From: CADEFX01 sp050260355
GTDB lineage: Bacteria; Pseudomonadota; Alphaproteobacteria; Rhizobiales; Hyphomicrobiaceae
DNA length: 64,000 nt
NCBI GenBank assembly: GCA_050260355.1
Contig: JBLNBZ010000044.1
Coordinates: 20,504-84,503, forward strand
Direction: 5' to 3'
Of the stretch, positions 43,646 to 53,836 are shown in pieces (the first letter of the stretch is position 1; the number at the start of each line of letters is the position of its first letter). The notes beneath the pieces were generated by a model. It worked only from the letters and a program-made list of their open reading frames with translations, was not told the origin of the DNA and did not search any database. The position numbers were made by a program, and so were the translations under genes.

Positions 43646-45679
43646 ATGAGCGAAAACCGCCTGGGCCGCGAAACCAGCCCCTACCTTCTCCAGCACCGCG
43701 ATAATCCTGTCCACTGGTGGGCGTGGGGAGCCGAGGCCCTGGCCGAAGCCAAGCGCACCGGCAAGCCCATCCTGCTCTCCGTCGGTTATGCGGCGTGCCA
43801 CTGGTGTCACGTCATGGCGCACGAGAGCTTCGAGGATCCTCCCACGGCCGCGGTCATGAACGAGCTGTTCGTGAACATCAAGGTCGACCGCGAGGAGCGC
43901 CCCGACATCGACGCCATCTACATGAGCGCCCTGCATCAGCTCGGCGAGCAGGGCGGCTGGCCGCTGACCATGTTCCTCGACAGCGATGCACGGCCCTTCT
44001 GGGGCGGCACCTATTTCCCGAAGGATGCGCGCTACGGCAAGCCGGCATTCGTCACAGTGCTGCGGGAAGTCTCGCGCATTTTCCACGCCGAGCCCGACAA
44101 GGTCCGCAACAACACCGAGCTCCTGGTCGAGGCGCTCGCAGCCGATCGCGACGGCCCGCGCGGGCGGCCGCGGATCGACGACGCCGTGCTGAAGGATCTG
44201 GCCACCCGCATGGTCAGCGCGGTCGACATGACGCGCGGCGGGCTGCGCGGCGCGCCGAAGTTTCCGCAGTGGAGCTTCTTCTGGATGCTCTGGCGCGGCG
44301 CCGTTCGCTTCGATCTCGCGGCCAGTCGCGCGGCCGTTGAGACGACTCTCACCAACATCTGCCAGGGCGGTATCTACGATCACCTGGGCGGCGGCTTTGC
44401 CCGCTACTCCGTCGACGATCGCTGGCTCGCGCCGCACTTCGAGAAGATGCTGTACGACAACGCGCTGCTGATCGATCTGCTGACCGACGTTTGGCGTGAG
44501 ACGCGGAGTCCGCTTTACAAAGCGCGGGTCGCCGAGACGGTGGCCTGGCTCGAGCGCGAGATGATTGCCGAAGGCGGCGGCTTCGCTGCCTCGCTCGATG
44601 CCGACTCGGAGGGCGAGGAAGGCAAGTTCTACGTCTGGAGCGCCGCGGAGATCGCGGAAGTCCTGGGTGAGGAAGACGCCCGCTTCTTCGCGCGCGTCTA
44701 CGATGTGACGCCCGACGGCAACTGGGAAGGCCACAACATCCTAAACCGGCTTTCCAGCCTGACGCTGGGCTCCGACACCGAGGAAGCCAGGCTGGCGGAG
44801 TTGCGCGCCAAGCTGCTCGCTCACCGCGCCAAACGCATTCGTCCGGGTTGGGACGACAAGGTCCTGGCCGACTGGAACGGGCTAATGATCGCTGCGCTCG
44901 CCCGGGCTGCGCGCGTTTTCGACCGTCCTGCCTGGCTCGGCCTCGCGGAGCGTGCCTTCGCCTTCGTGAGCGATCGCATGACGGTCGGCGGCCGCCTGAT
45001 GCACGCCGCGCGCGCCGGCCAAGTCAAAGCACCGGCCACGTCGAGCGACTACGCCAACATGATCTGGGGCGCGATCCGCTTATACGAGGCCACCAACAAA
45101 GCGGCCTATCTGGCGGCCGCCGAGCGCTGGGCGGCTCTGCTCGATCGGCATTATTGGTCCGCCGCGTCGGGCGGCTACCACTTCTCCGCCGACGACACGC
45201 CCGACGTCATCGTGCGCCTGCGCACGGCTCACGACGATGCGACGCCGAACGCGAACGGCATGATGATCTCGAACCTCGTGGCGCTGCACCTGCTGACTGG
45301 CAAGCCCGATTATCTGGAACGCGCCGAGCAGATCCCGACGGCCTTCTCTGCCGATCTGGCGCACAACCTCATCAGCCATTGCGGCATGGTCGCCAGCATC
45401 TTCGACCTCAACGTGCCGCAGCAGGTGGCGATCGTCGGGCCAGACCCAAAGTTCTTGTTGGACGTGCTGTATGGCGCCGCGATGCCGGGCGCGCTCGAGC
45501 TGACCGTCCCCGATGCAACTCATCTGGACGCTTCGCCCATGCTGAAGGGCAAGAGCACTGTCGATGGCAAGACCGCCGCTTACGTCTGCATCGGCCCGCA
45601 GTGCTCGCTGCCGGTGACCGAGCCCGATGCCTTTGCGCGCTCGCTGCGCGAGCAGCGGCGGGCGCGGGCGAGCGGATGA
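43646..45679 (+). CDS. YyaL/SSP411-type thioredoxin-domain protein
   Basis: This 677-residue protein has an N-terminal thioredoxin-like domain (DUF255) carrying ACHWCHVM (a C-x-x-C pair) and GGWPLTMFL. A large alpha/alpha-barrel of glycosidase type follows (DHLGGGFARYSVD, DADSEGEEGKFYVW). This is the family of human SPATA20; its function is unknown. The ATG at 43646 follows GGGAGG. It is divergent from mnmE. Confidence 0.93.
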   Translation: MSENRLGRETSPYLLQHRDNPVHWWAWGAEALAEAKRTGKPILLSVGYAACHWCHVMAHESFEDPPTAAVMNELFVNIKVDREERPDIDAIYMSALHQLGEQGGWPLTMFLDSDARPFWGGTYFPKDARYGKPAFVTVLREVSRIFHAEPDKVRNNTELLVEALAADRDGPRGRPRIDDAVLKDLATRMVSAVDMTRGGLRGAPKFPQWSFFWMLWRGAVRFDLAASRAAVETTLTNICQGGIYDHLGGGFARYSVDDRWLAPHFEKMLYDNALLIDLLTDVWRETRSPLYKARVAETVAWLEREMIAEGGGFAASLDADSEGEEGKFYVWSAAEIAEVLGEEDARFFARVYDVTPDGNWEGHNILNRLSSLTLGSDTEEARLAELRAKLLAHRAKRIRPGWDDKVLADWNGLMIAALARAARVFDRPAWLGLAERAFAFVSDRMTVGGRLMHAARAGQVKAPATSSDYANMIWGAIRLYEATNKAAYLAAAERWAALLDRHYWSAASGGYHFSADDTPDVIVRLRTAHDDATPNANGMMISNLVALHLLTGKPDYLERAEQIPTAFSADLAHNLISHCGMVASIFDLNVPQQVAIVGPDPKFLLDVLYGAAMPGALELTVPDATHLDASPMLKGKSTVDGKTAAYVCIGPQCSLPVTEPDAFARSLREQRRARASG

Positions 45680-45691
45680 GACCGAGCGCGC

Positions 45692-46408
45692 CTACCCCCG
45701 TTCCTTGGCGATCAGCGCGCGCAACGACTGCCTCTGCTTGCCGGTCGCATCGAAATTCGCTGGATCGAGCCACGCCTCGTAGGCCCGCTTCAGCGCGGGC
45801 CATTCGCTGTCGATGATGGAGAACCAGTCGGTATCGCGGTTGCGGCCCTTGTAAACCGTCGCCTGGCGGAAGCGTCCCTCGTAGATGAAACCGAGCCGCT
45901 CGGCCGCCGCCCGCGAAGGCGCGTTCAGCGAATCGCACTTCCACTCGTAGCGGCGATAGCCGAGCTCATCGAACACGCGCCGCATGAGCAGAAACATCGC
46001 TTCGGTCGCCGCCGGCTTTCGCTGCAGCAGCGGCGAGTAGTTGAGATGGCCCGTCTCGATCACGCCAGCGGCAGTGTCGATCCGCATCAGCGTCGCCACA
46101 CCAACCGCCTTGCCGGTGGCAAGGTCGATGATCGTGTGGAACAGTGGGTCATCGCCCGCCGCCATCTTCTCTGCCCAGGCGCGATAATCCTCGAGGCGAT
46201 CAAACGGCCCGTACGCGAGATACGTCCAATTCCGCCCGTCCTTGTCGAGGCTATTGGCGGCAAACAGATCCGCCGCATGTTTCTGCGGGTCGAGAATCTC
46301 GAGGCGGCAGAACCGCCCCTCGATCGGCGTGCGCGGCGGTCTTGGCCGTGCCGTCCAGCCCGGCAGCGGCTGCCCGATCGGCTGACCAAGGTGATTTGTA
46401 TGCGGCAT
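45692..46408 (-). CDS. GNAT family acetyltransferase (RimJ/RimL-like)
   Basis: This 238-residue protein has the GNAT fold: IETGHLNYSPLLQRKPAATEAMFLL and the motif B segment KCDSLNAPSRAAAERLGFIYEG, typical of RimJ/RimL-like N-acetyltransferases. Likely acts on a protein N-terminus or small amine. It converges with the YyaL-type gene. Confidence 0.9.
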   Translation of the reverse strand: MPHTNHLGQPIGQPLPGWTARPRPPRTPIEGRFCRLEILDPQKHAADLFAANSLDKDGRNWTYLAYGPFDRLEDYRAWAEKMAAGDDPLFHTIIDLATGKAVGVATLMRIDTAAGVIETGHLNYSPLLQRKPAATEAMFLLMRRVFDELGYRRYEWKCDSLNAPSRAAAERLGFIYEGRFRQATVYKGRNRDTDWFSIIDSEWPALKRAYEAWLDPANFDATGKQRQSLRALIAKERG

Positions 46409-46479
46409 GCGGAGCTGAGCGTAGCTTGGTCGCCGACCGAGCGAAAGCGCGATCGCTTACGACCGCGCAATCGCGACCT

Positions 46480-47766
<1,287 letters not shown>

Positions 47767-48146
47767 GGAATGCTCTCTGAGACTGTCCGCGGCTTGGACG
47801 GAAATTGACGGATTTCGGGTGCCGGTCAGTCGAAGCAAGGTGGGAGAATGCCCGTTGGCCGGGCGGAGGGCCGTGTCATGACACGTCGTCACTTCACGGG
47901 AGGCCTGGTCCACGGCGGGCGCCGGGCAGGCCAATCGAAGTTGCTCAGAACACTACAACAATCAGCGCCGGAATGCAAAGCGACAGAATGGCTGCCGCAT
48001 CCGGGTTTGAAGATTTTGCATCAAAGATGGGAGATCTGGAGTGTAGCCGGGCCGCTTACCCATCGCTCGCCAGCGCTCGACGCCGAGATGAAGACAGGGC
48101 CGGCACGTGGCCGGCCCTGCTGCTTATCCTGGAGTACCGGCGCGCC
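47767..48146. other. Rho leader and intergenic region
   Basis: This 380-bp region contains no gene I can support. It holds the terminator-like hairpin of the DUF2852 gene (48095-48119). The rest is presumably the rho promoter and 5' leader. Rho genes are commonly autoregulated by termination in such leaders; no peptide or clear site was identified. Confidence 0.5.
48095..48119 (-). terminator. Hairpin terminator after DUF2852 gene
   Basis: CAGGGCCGGC (48095-48104) and GCCGGCCCTG (48110-48119) form a perfect 10-bp stem with a 5-base loop, 27 bp past the stop on the minus strand. It is followed there by TCTTCATCT, a weak T-tract. Confidence 0.6.
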
Positions 48147-48608
48147 TCAGGTCTGAGGCTGAGGGCTCGGCGGAGGTGTCTGCGAACCGCCCTCGCCGCT
48201 GCGCCGCTGGCGCATGTACTCGTCGAACTCCTGGCGATCCTTGGCCATCCTCAATCGCTCGAGGAACGCACGAAACTCGCTGGCTTCCTCCTCGAGACGG
48301 CGCAGCGCTTCCTCGCGATACTCATCGAACGCGCGATTGCCAGTCGGGCGCAGCCCGCCGCGGTGATGACCGCCCCAGCGCTGCATGTGCTGCTCCCAAC
48401 GCTCGCGCCTGCGCTCCCAGCGTTGCGTGGCACCCTCGCGCCAGCGCTCCATCTCACCACGGTTCCATCCACAACCCATGCGTCCACTCCATAGCAAGTA
48501 GGCCAAGATCGCCAGCCCGACCGGCCAGAACAGGATGAAGCCGAGGACCATCAGCGTGATCCAGGCCGGCCTGCCGTAATCGTCTATGCGTGCCACCACA
48601 TCTGCCAT
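48147..48608 (-). CDS. DUF2852 domain-containing membrane protein
   Basis: This 153-residue protein has one or two membrane segments near the N-terminus (ITLMVLGFILFWPVGLAILAYLLW), then a highly charged helical part with many Arg and Glu (ERWREGATQRWERRRERWEQ) that is likely coiled coil. Matches DUF2852, found in Rhizobiales and of unknown function. ATG at 48608 follows GGAGCAGGCAGTG. A palindromic sequence 36-50 bp upstream may control it. Confidence 0.85.
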   Translation of the reverse strand: MADVVARIDDYGRPAWITLMVLGFILFWPVGLAILAYLLWSGRMGCGWNRGEMERWREGATQRWERRRERWEQHMQRWGGHHRGGLRPTGNRAFDEYREEALRRLEEEASEFRAFLERLRMAKDRQEFDEYMRQRRSGEGGSQTPPPSPQPQT

Positions 48609-48972
48609 CACTGCCTGCTCCTTCAGGTCCACCTCATCATGTAAATGTTTTAAACATTCACATAAATGGATCGCCCTTTTCGCTTCGTCAAGAGTGCGAA
48701 CGCTCAATCTTGCAGCGCACAGCGCCGAACATGTGCGGGCCTCCTTCCGAACAACAGCAACGTTCGTCGCGGCGAGCTCTCGCGCCGCTGGAGCATGGAT
48801 GCGATCCGGCGGATCGCCAGAGCCGCGATGGCACGCATGCTGCATGCGCACCGCCAGTAACCCTTTGGCCGCAATGGCCTTAAAATCTGCATGAGTCTGG
48901 GCTCTTGTAGCTGCCTAGGGTGCCTTCGGATCGCGCTGCGGCGGAGGGGGTCCGGCACTGGGGAGTTTTGAG
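48609..48972. other. Divergent intergenic region with AATGTTT inverted repeat
   Basis: The region is 364 bp long and holds promoters for the DUF2852 gene and the secreted protein gene. The striking element is AATGTTT-T-AAACATT at 48644-48658, in a locally A/T-rich patch. I see no gene in it. Confidence 0.55.
48644..48658. promoter_or_regulatory. Perfect inverted repeat, possible operator
   Basis: AATGTTTTAAACATT is a perfect 7-bp inverted repeat around one base. It lies 36 bp upstream of the DUF2852 start, where the -10/-35 region would be. The binding protein is unknown. Confidence 0.5.
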
Positions 48973-49473
48973 ATGGTGTATGCGTTGGTCGGAGCAGTCT
49001 CTGCTCCGTTGGTCTGCCTTTCGATTCTCTGCGCGCAACCTGCTCCGGTCGGGGCCGGCGAAACAAACTCGATCACGAGCCTTGCCGGCCGCTGGGCCGG
49101 CTCGGCGACGGTCACGCCGGTTTCTGGGCCGATCGAAAGCATCAAGTGCGTCATCACCTATTTTCCGAGCGAGGACGGCACGCGCATTAAACAAAACGTG
49201 CGCTGCAAGGGCCCCAGCACCAGCTTCGACGCGGCGACCCAACTCCAGATCGCAGGCGGCGCAGTTACGGGAAGCTGGCAGGACAACGTCTACTCGCTCA
49301 CCGGCAGCGTACAGGGCAGCGTGACGCCGAGCGGGTTCGACGTCACCCTGCTTGGGCGCTACTTCGCCGCCAAGATGCGGGTTGTAAGCTCCCACTGCGA
49401 GCAGTCCATCACGGTCACGCCGGACAACACGGCGCACATGAAGGAGCTCGCCGCCACTTTGCGGAAGTGCTGA
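48973..49473 (+). CDS. Small secreted protein of unknown function
   Basis: This 166-residue protein has a signal peptide (MVYALVGAVSAPLVCLSILC, cleavage near VGAGE). It continues as a beta-rich domain: ITSLAGRWAGSATVTP, CVITYFPSEDGTRIKQNVRC and SCHCEQSITVTP-like end. Four Cys in the mature part could make two disulfides. The layout recalls small periplasmic proteins of Rhizobiales. No function can be assigned. Confidence 0.75.
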   Translation: MVYALVGAVSAPLVCLSILCAQPAPVGAGETNSITSLAGRWAGSATVTPVSGPIESIKCVITYFPSEDGTRIKQNVRCKGPSTSFDAATQLQIAGGAVTGSWQDNVYSLTGSVQGSVTPSGFDVTLLGRYFAAKMRVVSSHCEQSITVTPDNTAHMKELAATLRKC

Positions 49474-49567
49474 GGCGCCGCGGATCGCGGTCTCTAGAAA
49501 CCCCTCGCGGCACCCGGTTCACGGCATCCGCCCGGTGAGCCCTGGGCCCTATCCGGATGCGGACGAT

Positions 49568-49599
49568 CCGGGAACGAATTCCCGGCAATCGCGTTTTTT
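49568..49599 (+). terminator. Hairpin and T-run after secreted-protein gene
   Basis: CCGGGAA (49568-49574) and TTCCCGG (49579-49585) form a 7-bp stem with a CGAA loop. TTTTTT follows at 49594-49599. This is near the classical intrinsic terminator form, 95 bp past the stop. Confidence 0.6.
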
Positions 49600-49615
49600 C
49601 GGCAAGTCAACCTTC

Positions 49616-49647
49616 GCCTCCCGAGTTGAGCTTGGACCTCGGGAGGC
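49616..49647. terminator. Strong hairpin in convergent gap
   Basis: GCCTCCCGAG (49616-49625) pairs perfectly with CTCGGGAGGC (49638-49647), loop 12 bases. Together with the next hairpin it separates the convergent secreted-protein and TetR genes. Confidence 0.5.
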
Positions 49648-49655
49648 CGGTATCG

Positions 49656-49693
49656 AGAGGACGGCGGCGGCCGGCAATCGCCCGCCGTCCTCT
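49656..49693. terminator. 12-bp hairpin near tetR end
   Basis: AGAGGACGGCGG (49656-49667) and CCGCCGTCCTCT (49682-49693) are perfect complements with a 14-base loop. It lies 27 bp past the tetR stop on the minus strand. No T-run. Confidence 0.5.
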
Positions 49694-49719
49694 TGCGCCG
49701 AGGGCCGGACCAAACCGTC

Positions 49720-50364
49720 TCAATCGCCCGGGCGGACCATCCCGAGCCCCTCCAGGTATACCAGCACCCCCGCCTCGAGCAGCTCCTCAGGGCTCATCGG
49801 CAACGGACGCCTGGCGGCATCGCCGCGCGCAAACAGGCTGGCGATGCCGTGCGACAGCGACCAGATGTGGAGCGCCAGCATCAGCGCCGGCGGACGCTTT
49901 CCCGCGGGCAACACGGGCAACAGCGCCTCGCAGGCCTGCCGCAGCACGCCGAAGGCGCGATCGCCGGCGTCGCGCAATTCGCGATGCTGATCGAGCGGCA
50001 GCCCGGACTCGAACATCGCCGAGAAGTACGCGGGCTCGTCGCGCGCGAACGCGAGGTAGGCGCGCCCCATCTCCTCCAGCGCCGCCAGCGGCGTCGGCAG
50101 GCCGCCGTTCCACGCCGCGCTCAGCCGCTGCTCGAACAGCTCGAAGCCGCGCCGCGCCACGTCCGCCATCAGCGCATCGCGATCGCGGAAGTGGCGGTAA
50201 GGCGCGGCGGCACTCACGCCGGCTGCGCGCGCCGCCTCCGCGAACGTGAAACCGGCCGGCCCTTTGCGCGCAATGAGGTCGAGCGCGGCGTTGATCAGCG
50301 CCTCGCGCAGATTACCGTGATGATAGCCGCGCCGCCCGCCGCGGCCGTGACCGGACCAGGACAT
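49720..50364 (-). CDS. TetR family transcriptional regulator
   Basis: This 214-residue regulator has a TetR helix-turn-helix near the N-terminus (YHHGNLREALINAALDLIARKG, then AARAAGVSAAAPYRHFRDRDAL). An all-helical ligand-binding domain with the WHG-type end (HIWSLSHGIASL) follows. The ATG at 50364 starts MSWSGHGRGGRRGYHHG; the open frame runs further upstream. Its target is unknown; hemJ-hemE lie upstream on the same strand and there is no divergent neighbour. Confidence 0.9.
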   Translation of the reverse strand: MSWSGHGRGGRRGYHHGNLREALINAALDLIARKGPAGFTFAEAARAAGVSAAAPYRHFRDRDALMADVARRGFELFEQRLSAAWNGGLPTPLAALEEMGRAYLAFARDEPAYFSAMFESGLPLDQHRELRDAGDRAFGVLRQACEALLPVLPAGKRPPALMLALHIWSLSHGIASLFARGDAARRPLPMSPEELLEAGVLVYLEGLGMVRPGD

Positions 50365-50463
50365 GAGCTGAGCTTGTAGCCGAATCGCGGGAGCCGCGTC
50401 AGTCCGGTCCAGCAGACACTGCGCGGGCTGCCTTCGGCCCGGCCTCTCCTCCAACGCCACCCC

Positions 50464-50886
50464 CTACCACGGCTTCACCACCACCAGCACCACGATCCCC
50501 ACCATCAGCAGCGCCGGCAGCTCGTTGACCATGCGAAAGAACTTGGCGTCATGCGGCGCACGACCGGCCGCGAAATCCTTGCGCCAGCGCCCGAGCAGGT
50601 GGTGAAACACCGTCAGCAGCGCCACCAGCGTGAACTTGGCGTGCAGCCAGCCGTCCTTCCACATGCCCATCCGCCAGACGAGCAGCGGCCCGGTGACCCA
50701 CACCACGATCATCGCCGGGTTCATGATGATGCGCAGAAGCCGCCGCTCCATGACGATGAAGGTCTCGGCCTGCTTTGAGCCCGGCTCGGCATCGACGTGG
50801 TACACGAACAGCCGCGGCAGATAGAGCATGCCCGCCATCCATGAAATGACGGCGATGATGTGCAGCGCTTTGAGCCAAAGCTCCAT
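50464..50886 (-). CDS. hemJ: Protoporphyrinogen oxidase HemJ
   Basis: This 140-residue membrane protein with four helices starts MELWLKALHIIAVISWMAG, with the conserved His and LYLPRLFVYH typical of HemJ. It oxidises protoporphyrinogen IX in heme synthesis. The ATG at 50886 matches the family; a TTG 9 bp upstream, overlapping the hemE stop, is possible. It follows hemE by 5 bp, in one heme operon. Confidence 0.95.
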   Translation of the reverse strand: MELWLKALHIIAVISWMAGMLYLPRLFVYHVDAEPGSKQAETFIVMERRLLRIIMNPAMIVVWVTGPLLVWRMGMWKDGWLHAKFTLVALLTVFHHLLGRWRKDFAAGRAPHDAKFFRMVNELPALLMVGIVVLVVVKPW

Positions 50887-50891
50887 GTGGC

Positions 50892-51941
50892 TCAACCCGC
50901 TCCGCGCACCAGCTCGACCAGGCGCGCCACATGCTCCGGCGGTGTCTCCGGCACGATGCCGTGGCCGAGGTTGAACACGAAGCGCTGACCGTCGAGGGCG
51001 CGCAAAATCTCATCCACGCGCTGCTCCATCCCACGCCCGCCGGCGACCAGCAGCAGCGGATCGAGATTGCCCTGCACGACGGCGCCCGGCGCCAGCTCAT
51101 CACGCATCAGCGCCAGCGGCATGGCCGTGTCACAGCCGATGCCGTCGACGCCCGTCTCGACGATGTAGCGCTGAGCCTTCGTGCCTGCGCCGCGCGGAAA
51201 TCCAATCACCGGAACCTCGGGATGTTTCGCCTTGAGCGCGGCGACCATAGTGCGAGTCGGCGCGATCACCCAGCGCTCGAACTCGGGCTCCGGCAGACTC
51301 CCGGCCCAACTGTCGAAAAGCTGCACGCAGTCCGCGCCGGCGCGGATCTGCGCGTCCAGATAATCGATTGAAACGGCAACCAGAAGCTCGATGAGCCGCG
51401 CGAAGCCCCACGCATCGCGATACGCCCACAGCCGCGCATCCGCCTGGTCCGGCGAGCCGCGTCCGGCCACCATGTAGGTCGCCACCGTCCAGGGGCTGCC
51501 GCAGAATCCGATCAGCGCCGTCTCGGGCGGCAGGTCCTGTCGCACGCGAGCGACCGTCTCGGCCACCCGCGCGAACTTCACGGCCGTTCTGCCGGTGTCC
51601 AGCACCCCCAAGTCCGCGGAGCTGCGGACCGGATCGAGCCGCGGGCCTTCGCCTTCCACGAAGCGCACGCCTTGTCCGAGCGCATCAGGCACGACGAGAA
51701 TGTCCGCGAACAGGATCGCCGCGTCGAAACCGAACCGCTGGATCGGCTGCAGCGTCACCTCGGCGGCAAGATCGGGCGAGTAGCACAGATCGAGGAAGCT
51801 TCCGGCCCGCTCGCGCACGGCGCGGTACTCGGGCAGATAGCGTCCGGCCTGCCGCATCAGCCAGATTGGCGGCGGTGATGAGGCCTTGCCGCGGAAGGGG
51901 GCAAGAAAACGCGGGACGGTCGGGTTTTTCACAGAGCGCAC
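50892..51941 (-). CDS. hemE: Uroporphyrinogen decarboxylase
   Basis: This 349-residue HemE has PPIWLMRQAGRYLPEYR, FADILVVPDALG, GFCGSPWTV, FDSWAGSL and FNLGHGI. It converts uroporphyrinogen III to coproporphyrinogen III. GTG at 51941 is the chosen start; a GTG nine bases inside (giving MKNPTVPRF) is equally plausible. The candidate origin lies directly upstream, as in Caulobacter, where oriC adjoins hemE. Confidence 0.97.
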   Translation of the reverse strand: MRSVKNPTVPRFLAPFRGKASSPPPIWLMRQAGRYLPEYRAVRERAGSFLDLCYSPDLAAEVTLQPIQRFGFDAAILFADILVVPDALGQGVRFVEGEGPRLDPVRSSADLGVLDTGRTAVKFARVAETVARVRQDLPPETALIGFCGSPWTVATYMVAGRGSPDQADARLWAYRDAWGFARLIELLVAVSIDYLDAQIRAGADCVQLFDSWAGSLPEPEFERWVIAPTRTMVAALKAKHPEVPVIGFPRGAGTKAQRYIVETGVDGIGCDTAMPLALMRDELAPGAVVQGNLDPLLLVAGGRGMEQRVDEILRALDGQRFVFNLGHGIVPETPPEHVARLVELVRGAG

Positions 51942-52308
51942 GCCGGAAACGATCCTTCGCCCTTCAATTCAATTGAGAGAGTCTTCTAGTTCTTATTTTG
52001 ACTCTTAGGGACGTGGATAGCGGAGATCCTTTGTTGTCTCCAGCCTGTCCACGTGCCGCAGGCTCTCCTCCGAGCGAACATCGAGGTCTCGTAGGTCGCG
52101 GCGGCAGACCCTACTAGGCTCTAAAACCATCTTTCAGATCAGCACCTTGGCGTCCATGCGCACGGCCATGCAACTCGATGATGTCCTGTTGACAAGCGCA
52201 TGAGAAAGCACCCAAAACCGCTGCACGCCAACCTCGTGCACAGGTGGCGGCCGGAAGGCGTCCCGGCGGGTCAGCCTGTGCATCAATCTGTTGAAAGGAG
52301 ACGGGTGC
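51942..52308. other. Candidate chromosomal replication origin (oriC)
   Basis: The gap lies between hemE and ppsR, the place of oriC in Caulobacter and relatives. It holds an A/T-rich stretch at 51961-52009 (about two thirds A+T). DnaA-box-like sequences follow at 52012-52020 (CGTGGATAG, 7/9), 52045-52053 (CTGTCCACG, 6/9) and 52277-52285 (TGTGCATCA, 7/9). TTTTTCACA at 51925-51933, just inside hemE, fits the relaxed TTWTNCACA box. Genes leave it in both directions. The boxes are weak, so the call rests mainly on gene order. Confidence 0.6.
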
Positions 52309-53226
52309 ATGCCGCAAGCCTCCGTCTCCGCCGAGACCGGTCTGGAAAACTCGGGTATTTATCAACACATGGCCAACGCAAGCCCAAGCTATTTCCATCT
52401 GCATCTGATCTCGGACGCGACCGGCGAGACGCTCACCACCATCGCCAAGGCAGCAGCCGTGCAGTATGCGCAGGTGCGTCCGATCGAGCACATCCATCCG
52501 CTGGTGCGGACCCAGCGCCATCTCGATCGCGTGCTGCAGGAGGTGGCCTCCGCCCCCGGCATCGTTCTCTACACGGTCGTCAACAAGGAGCTGACCGAGC
52601 AGCTCGAGCGCCGCTGCCGCGAGCTCGGCGTGCCCTGCCTCTACGTGCTCGAGCCGATCATGAAGGTGTTCGAGTCCTACCTCGGCGCGCCGCAGACGCC
52701 CATCGTCGCCGGCCAGCACGTGCTCGATGCCGATTATTTCCGCCGCATCGATGCGCTCAATTTCAGCATGGCGCATGACGACGGCCAGCTGCCTGGCGAT
52801 CTCAACGAGGCCGACATCATCATCCTCGGCATCTCCCGCACCTCGAAGACGCCGACATCCATCTATCTCGCCAACCGCGGCTACAAGACCGCCAACGTTC
52901 CAATCGTGCCAGGCATCGAGCTTCCCGCCGCGCTGACCGGGCCGCACAAGGCCTTCGTCGTGGGCCTCATCGCCAGCCCGGAGCGCATTGCCGAGATCCG
53001 CCGCAACCGCGTGCGCCTGATGGCCGATCGCAATCTCGAGGACTATGTCGACCGGACGCAGATCGCCAACGAGATCGCGCATTCCCGGCGCTTGTGCGCG
53101 CGCCACGGCTGGCCGGTCATCGACGTCACGCGCCGCTCGATCGAGGAGACGGCCGCCACCATCATCAACCTGCTGCATGACCGTGAGCTCGGTACGGATA
53201 CCAGGGAAGAGGCCTCCGGTGGCTGA
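52309..53226 (+). CDS. ppsR: Pyruvate, phosphate dikinase regulatory protein (DUF299)
   Basis: This 305-residue protein has FHLHLISDATGETL, the P-loop-like GISRTSKTPTSIYLANRG and YKTANVPIVPG. This family (RP001 in the old oriC literature) phosphorylates and dephosphorylates PPDK or PEP synthase using ADP. The ATG at 52309 follows AAGGAG. An in-frame ATG at 52369 would match some relatives. It is the first gene right of the candidate origin. Confidence 0.94.
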   Translation: MPQASVSAETGLENSGIYQHMANASPSYFHLHLISDATGETLTTIAKAAAVQYAQVRPIEHIHPLVRTQRHLDRVLQEVASAPGIVLYTVVNKELTEQLERRCRELGVPCLYVLEPIMKVFESYLGAPQTPIVAGQHVLDADYFRRIDALNFSMAHDDGQLPGDLNEADIIILGISRTSKTPTSIYLANRGYKTANVPIVPGIELPAALTGPHKAFVVGLIASPERIAEIRRNRVRLMADRNLEDYVDRTQIANEIAHSRRLCARHGWPVIDVTRRSIEETAATIINLLHDRELGTDTREEASGG

Positions 53227-53836
53227 GGCTCGAGCGCGCGATCTGGTGCTGGCCTCGGGCAGTCGCTCGCGCCGCCAAATGCTGGAGGCCGCAGGCGCAT
53301 CGTTCGCCGTCGAGCCTGCCGAGGTGGACGAGAACGCCATCCGTGAGACCTTGCAGGCAGGCGACAATGCCATCGACCCGGCCGACGTGGCGGAAGTTCT
53401 GGCACGCGCCAAGGCGGAGGCGGTCAGCCGCAAGCGTCCCGATGCGCTCGTCATCGGCGCCGACCAGGTTCTGGCCCTCGACGATGAGATCTTCGAGAAG
53501 CCGCGCGGCCTCGACGGGGCCAGGGCGCACCTGCGCAGGCTGCGTGGGCGTGCGCATCAGCTCCACAGTGCCGTCGTGCTCGCCGAACGCGGTGAGGTGG
53601 TGTGGTCGTACGCCGACACCGCTGATCTTACGATGCGCACCTTCAGCGATCAGTTCCTCGATGATTATCTGCGGCGCGCGGGGCCAATCGTCTGCGAGTC
53701 GGTGGGTGCCTATCAGCTCGAGGGGCTGGGTATCCAACTCTTTCAGCGCATCGAAGGCGATTATTTCACCATTCTCGGCCTGCCGCTGCTGCCGCTCCTC
53801 GCCGAGCTCAGAACGCGCGGAGCGCTGGCGGCATGA
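53219..53836 (+). CDS. maf: Maf family nucleotide pyrophosphatase
   Basis: This 205-residue Maf protein has LASGSRSRRQML at the N-terminus, VIGADQVL and EKPRGLDGARAHLRRLRGRAHQLHS. It removes pyrophosphate from non-canonical or methylated nucleoside triphosphates. GTG at 53219 overlaps the ppsR end by 8 bp and has AAGAGG upstream. The substrate subtype is not determined. Confidence 0.93.
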   Translation: MAEARARDLVLASGSRSRRQMLEAAGASFAVEPAEVDENAIRETLQAGDNAIDPADVAEVLARAKAEAVSRKRPDALVIGADQVLALDDEIFEKPRGLDGARAHLRRLRGRAHQLHSAVVLAERGEVVWSYADTADLTMRTFSDQFLDDYLRRAGPIVCESVGAYQLEGLGIQLFQRIEGDYFTILGLPLLPLLAELRTRGALAA

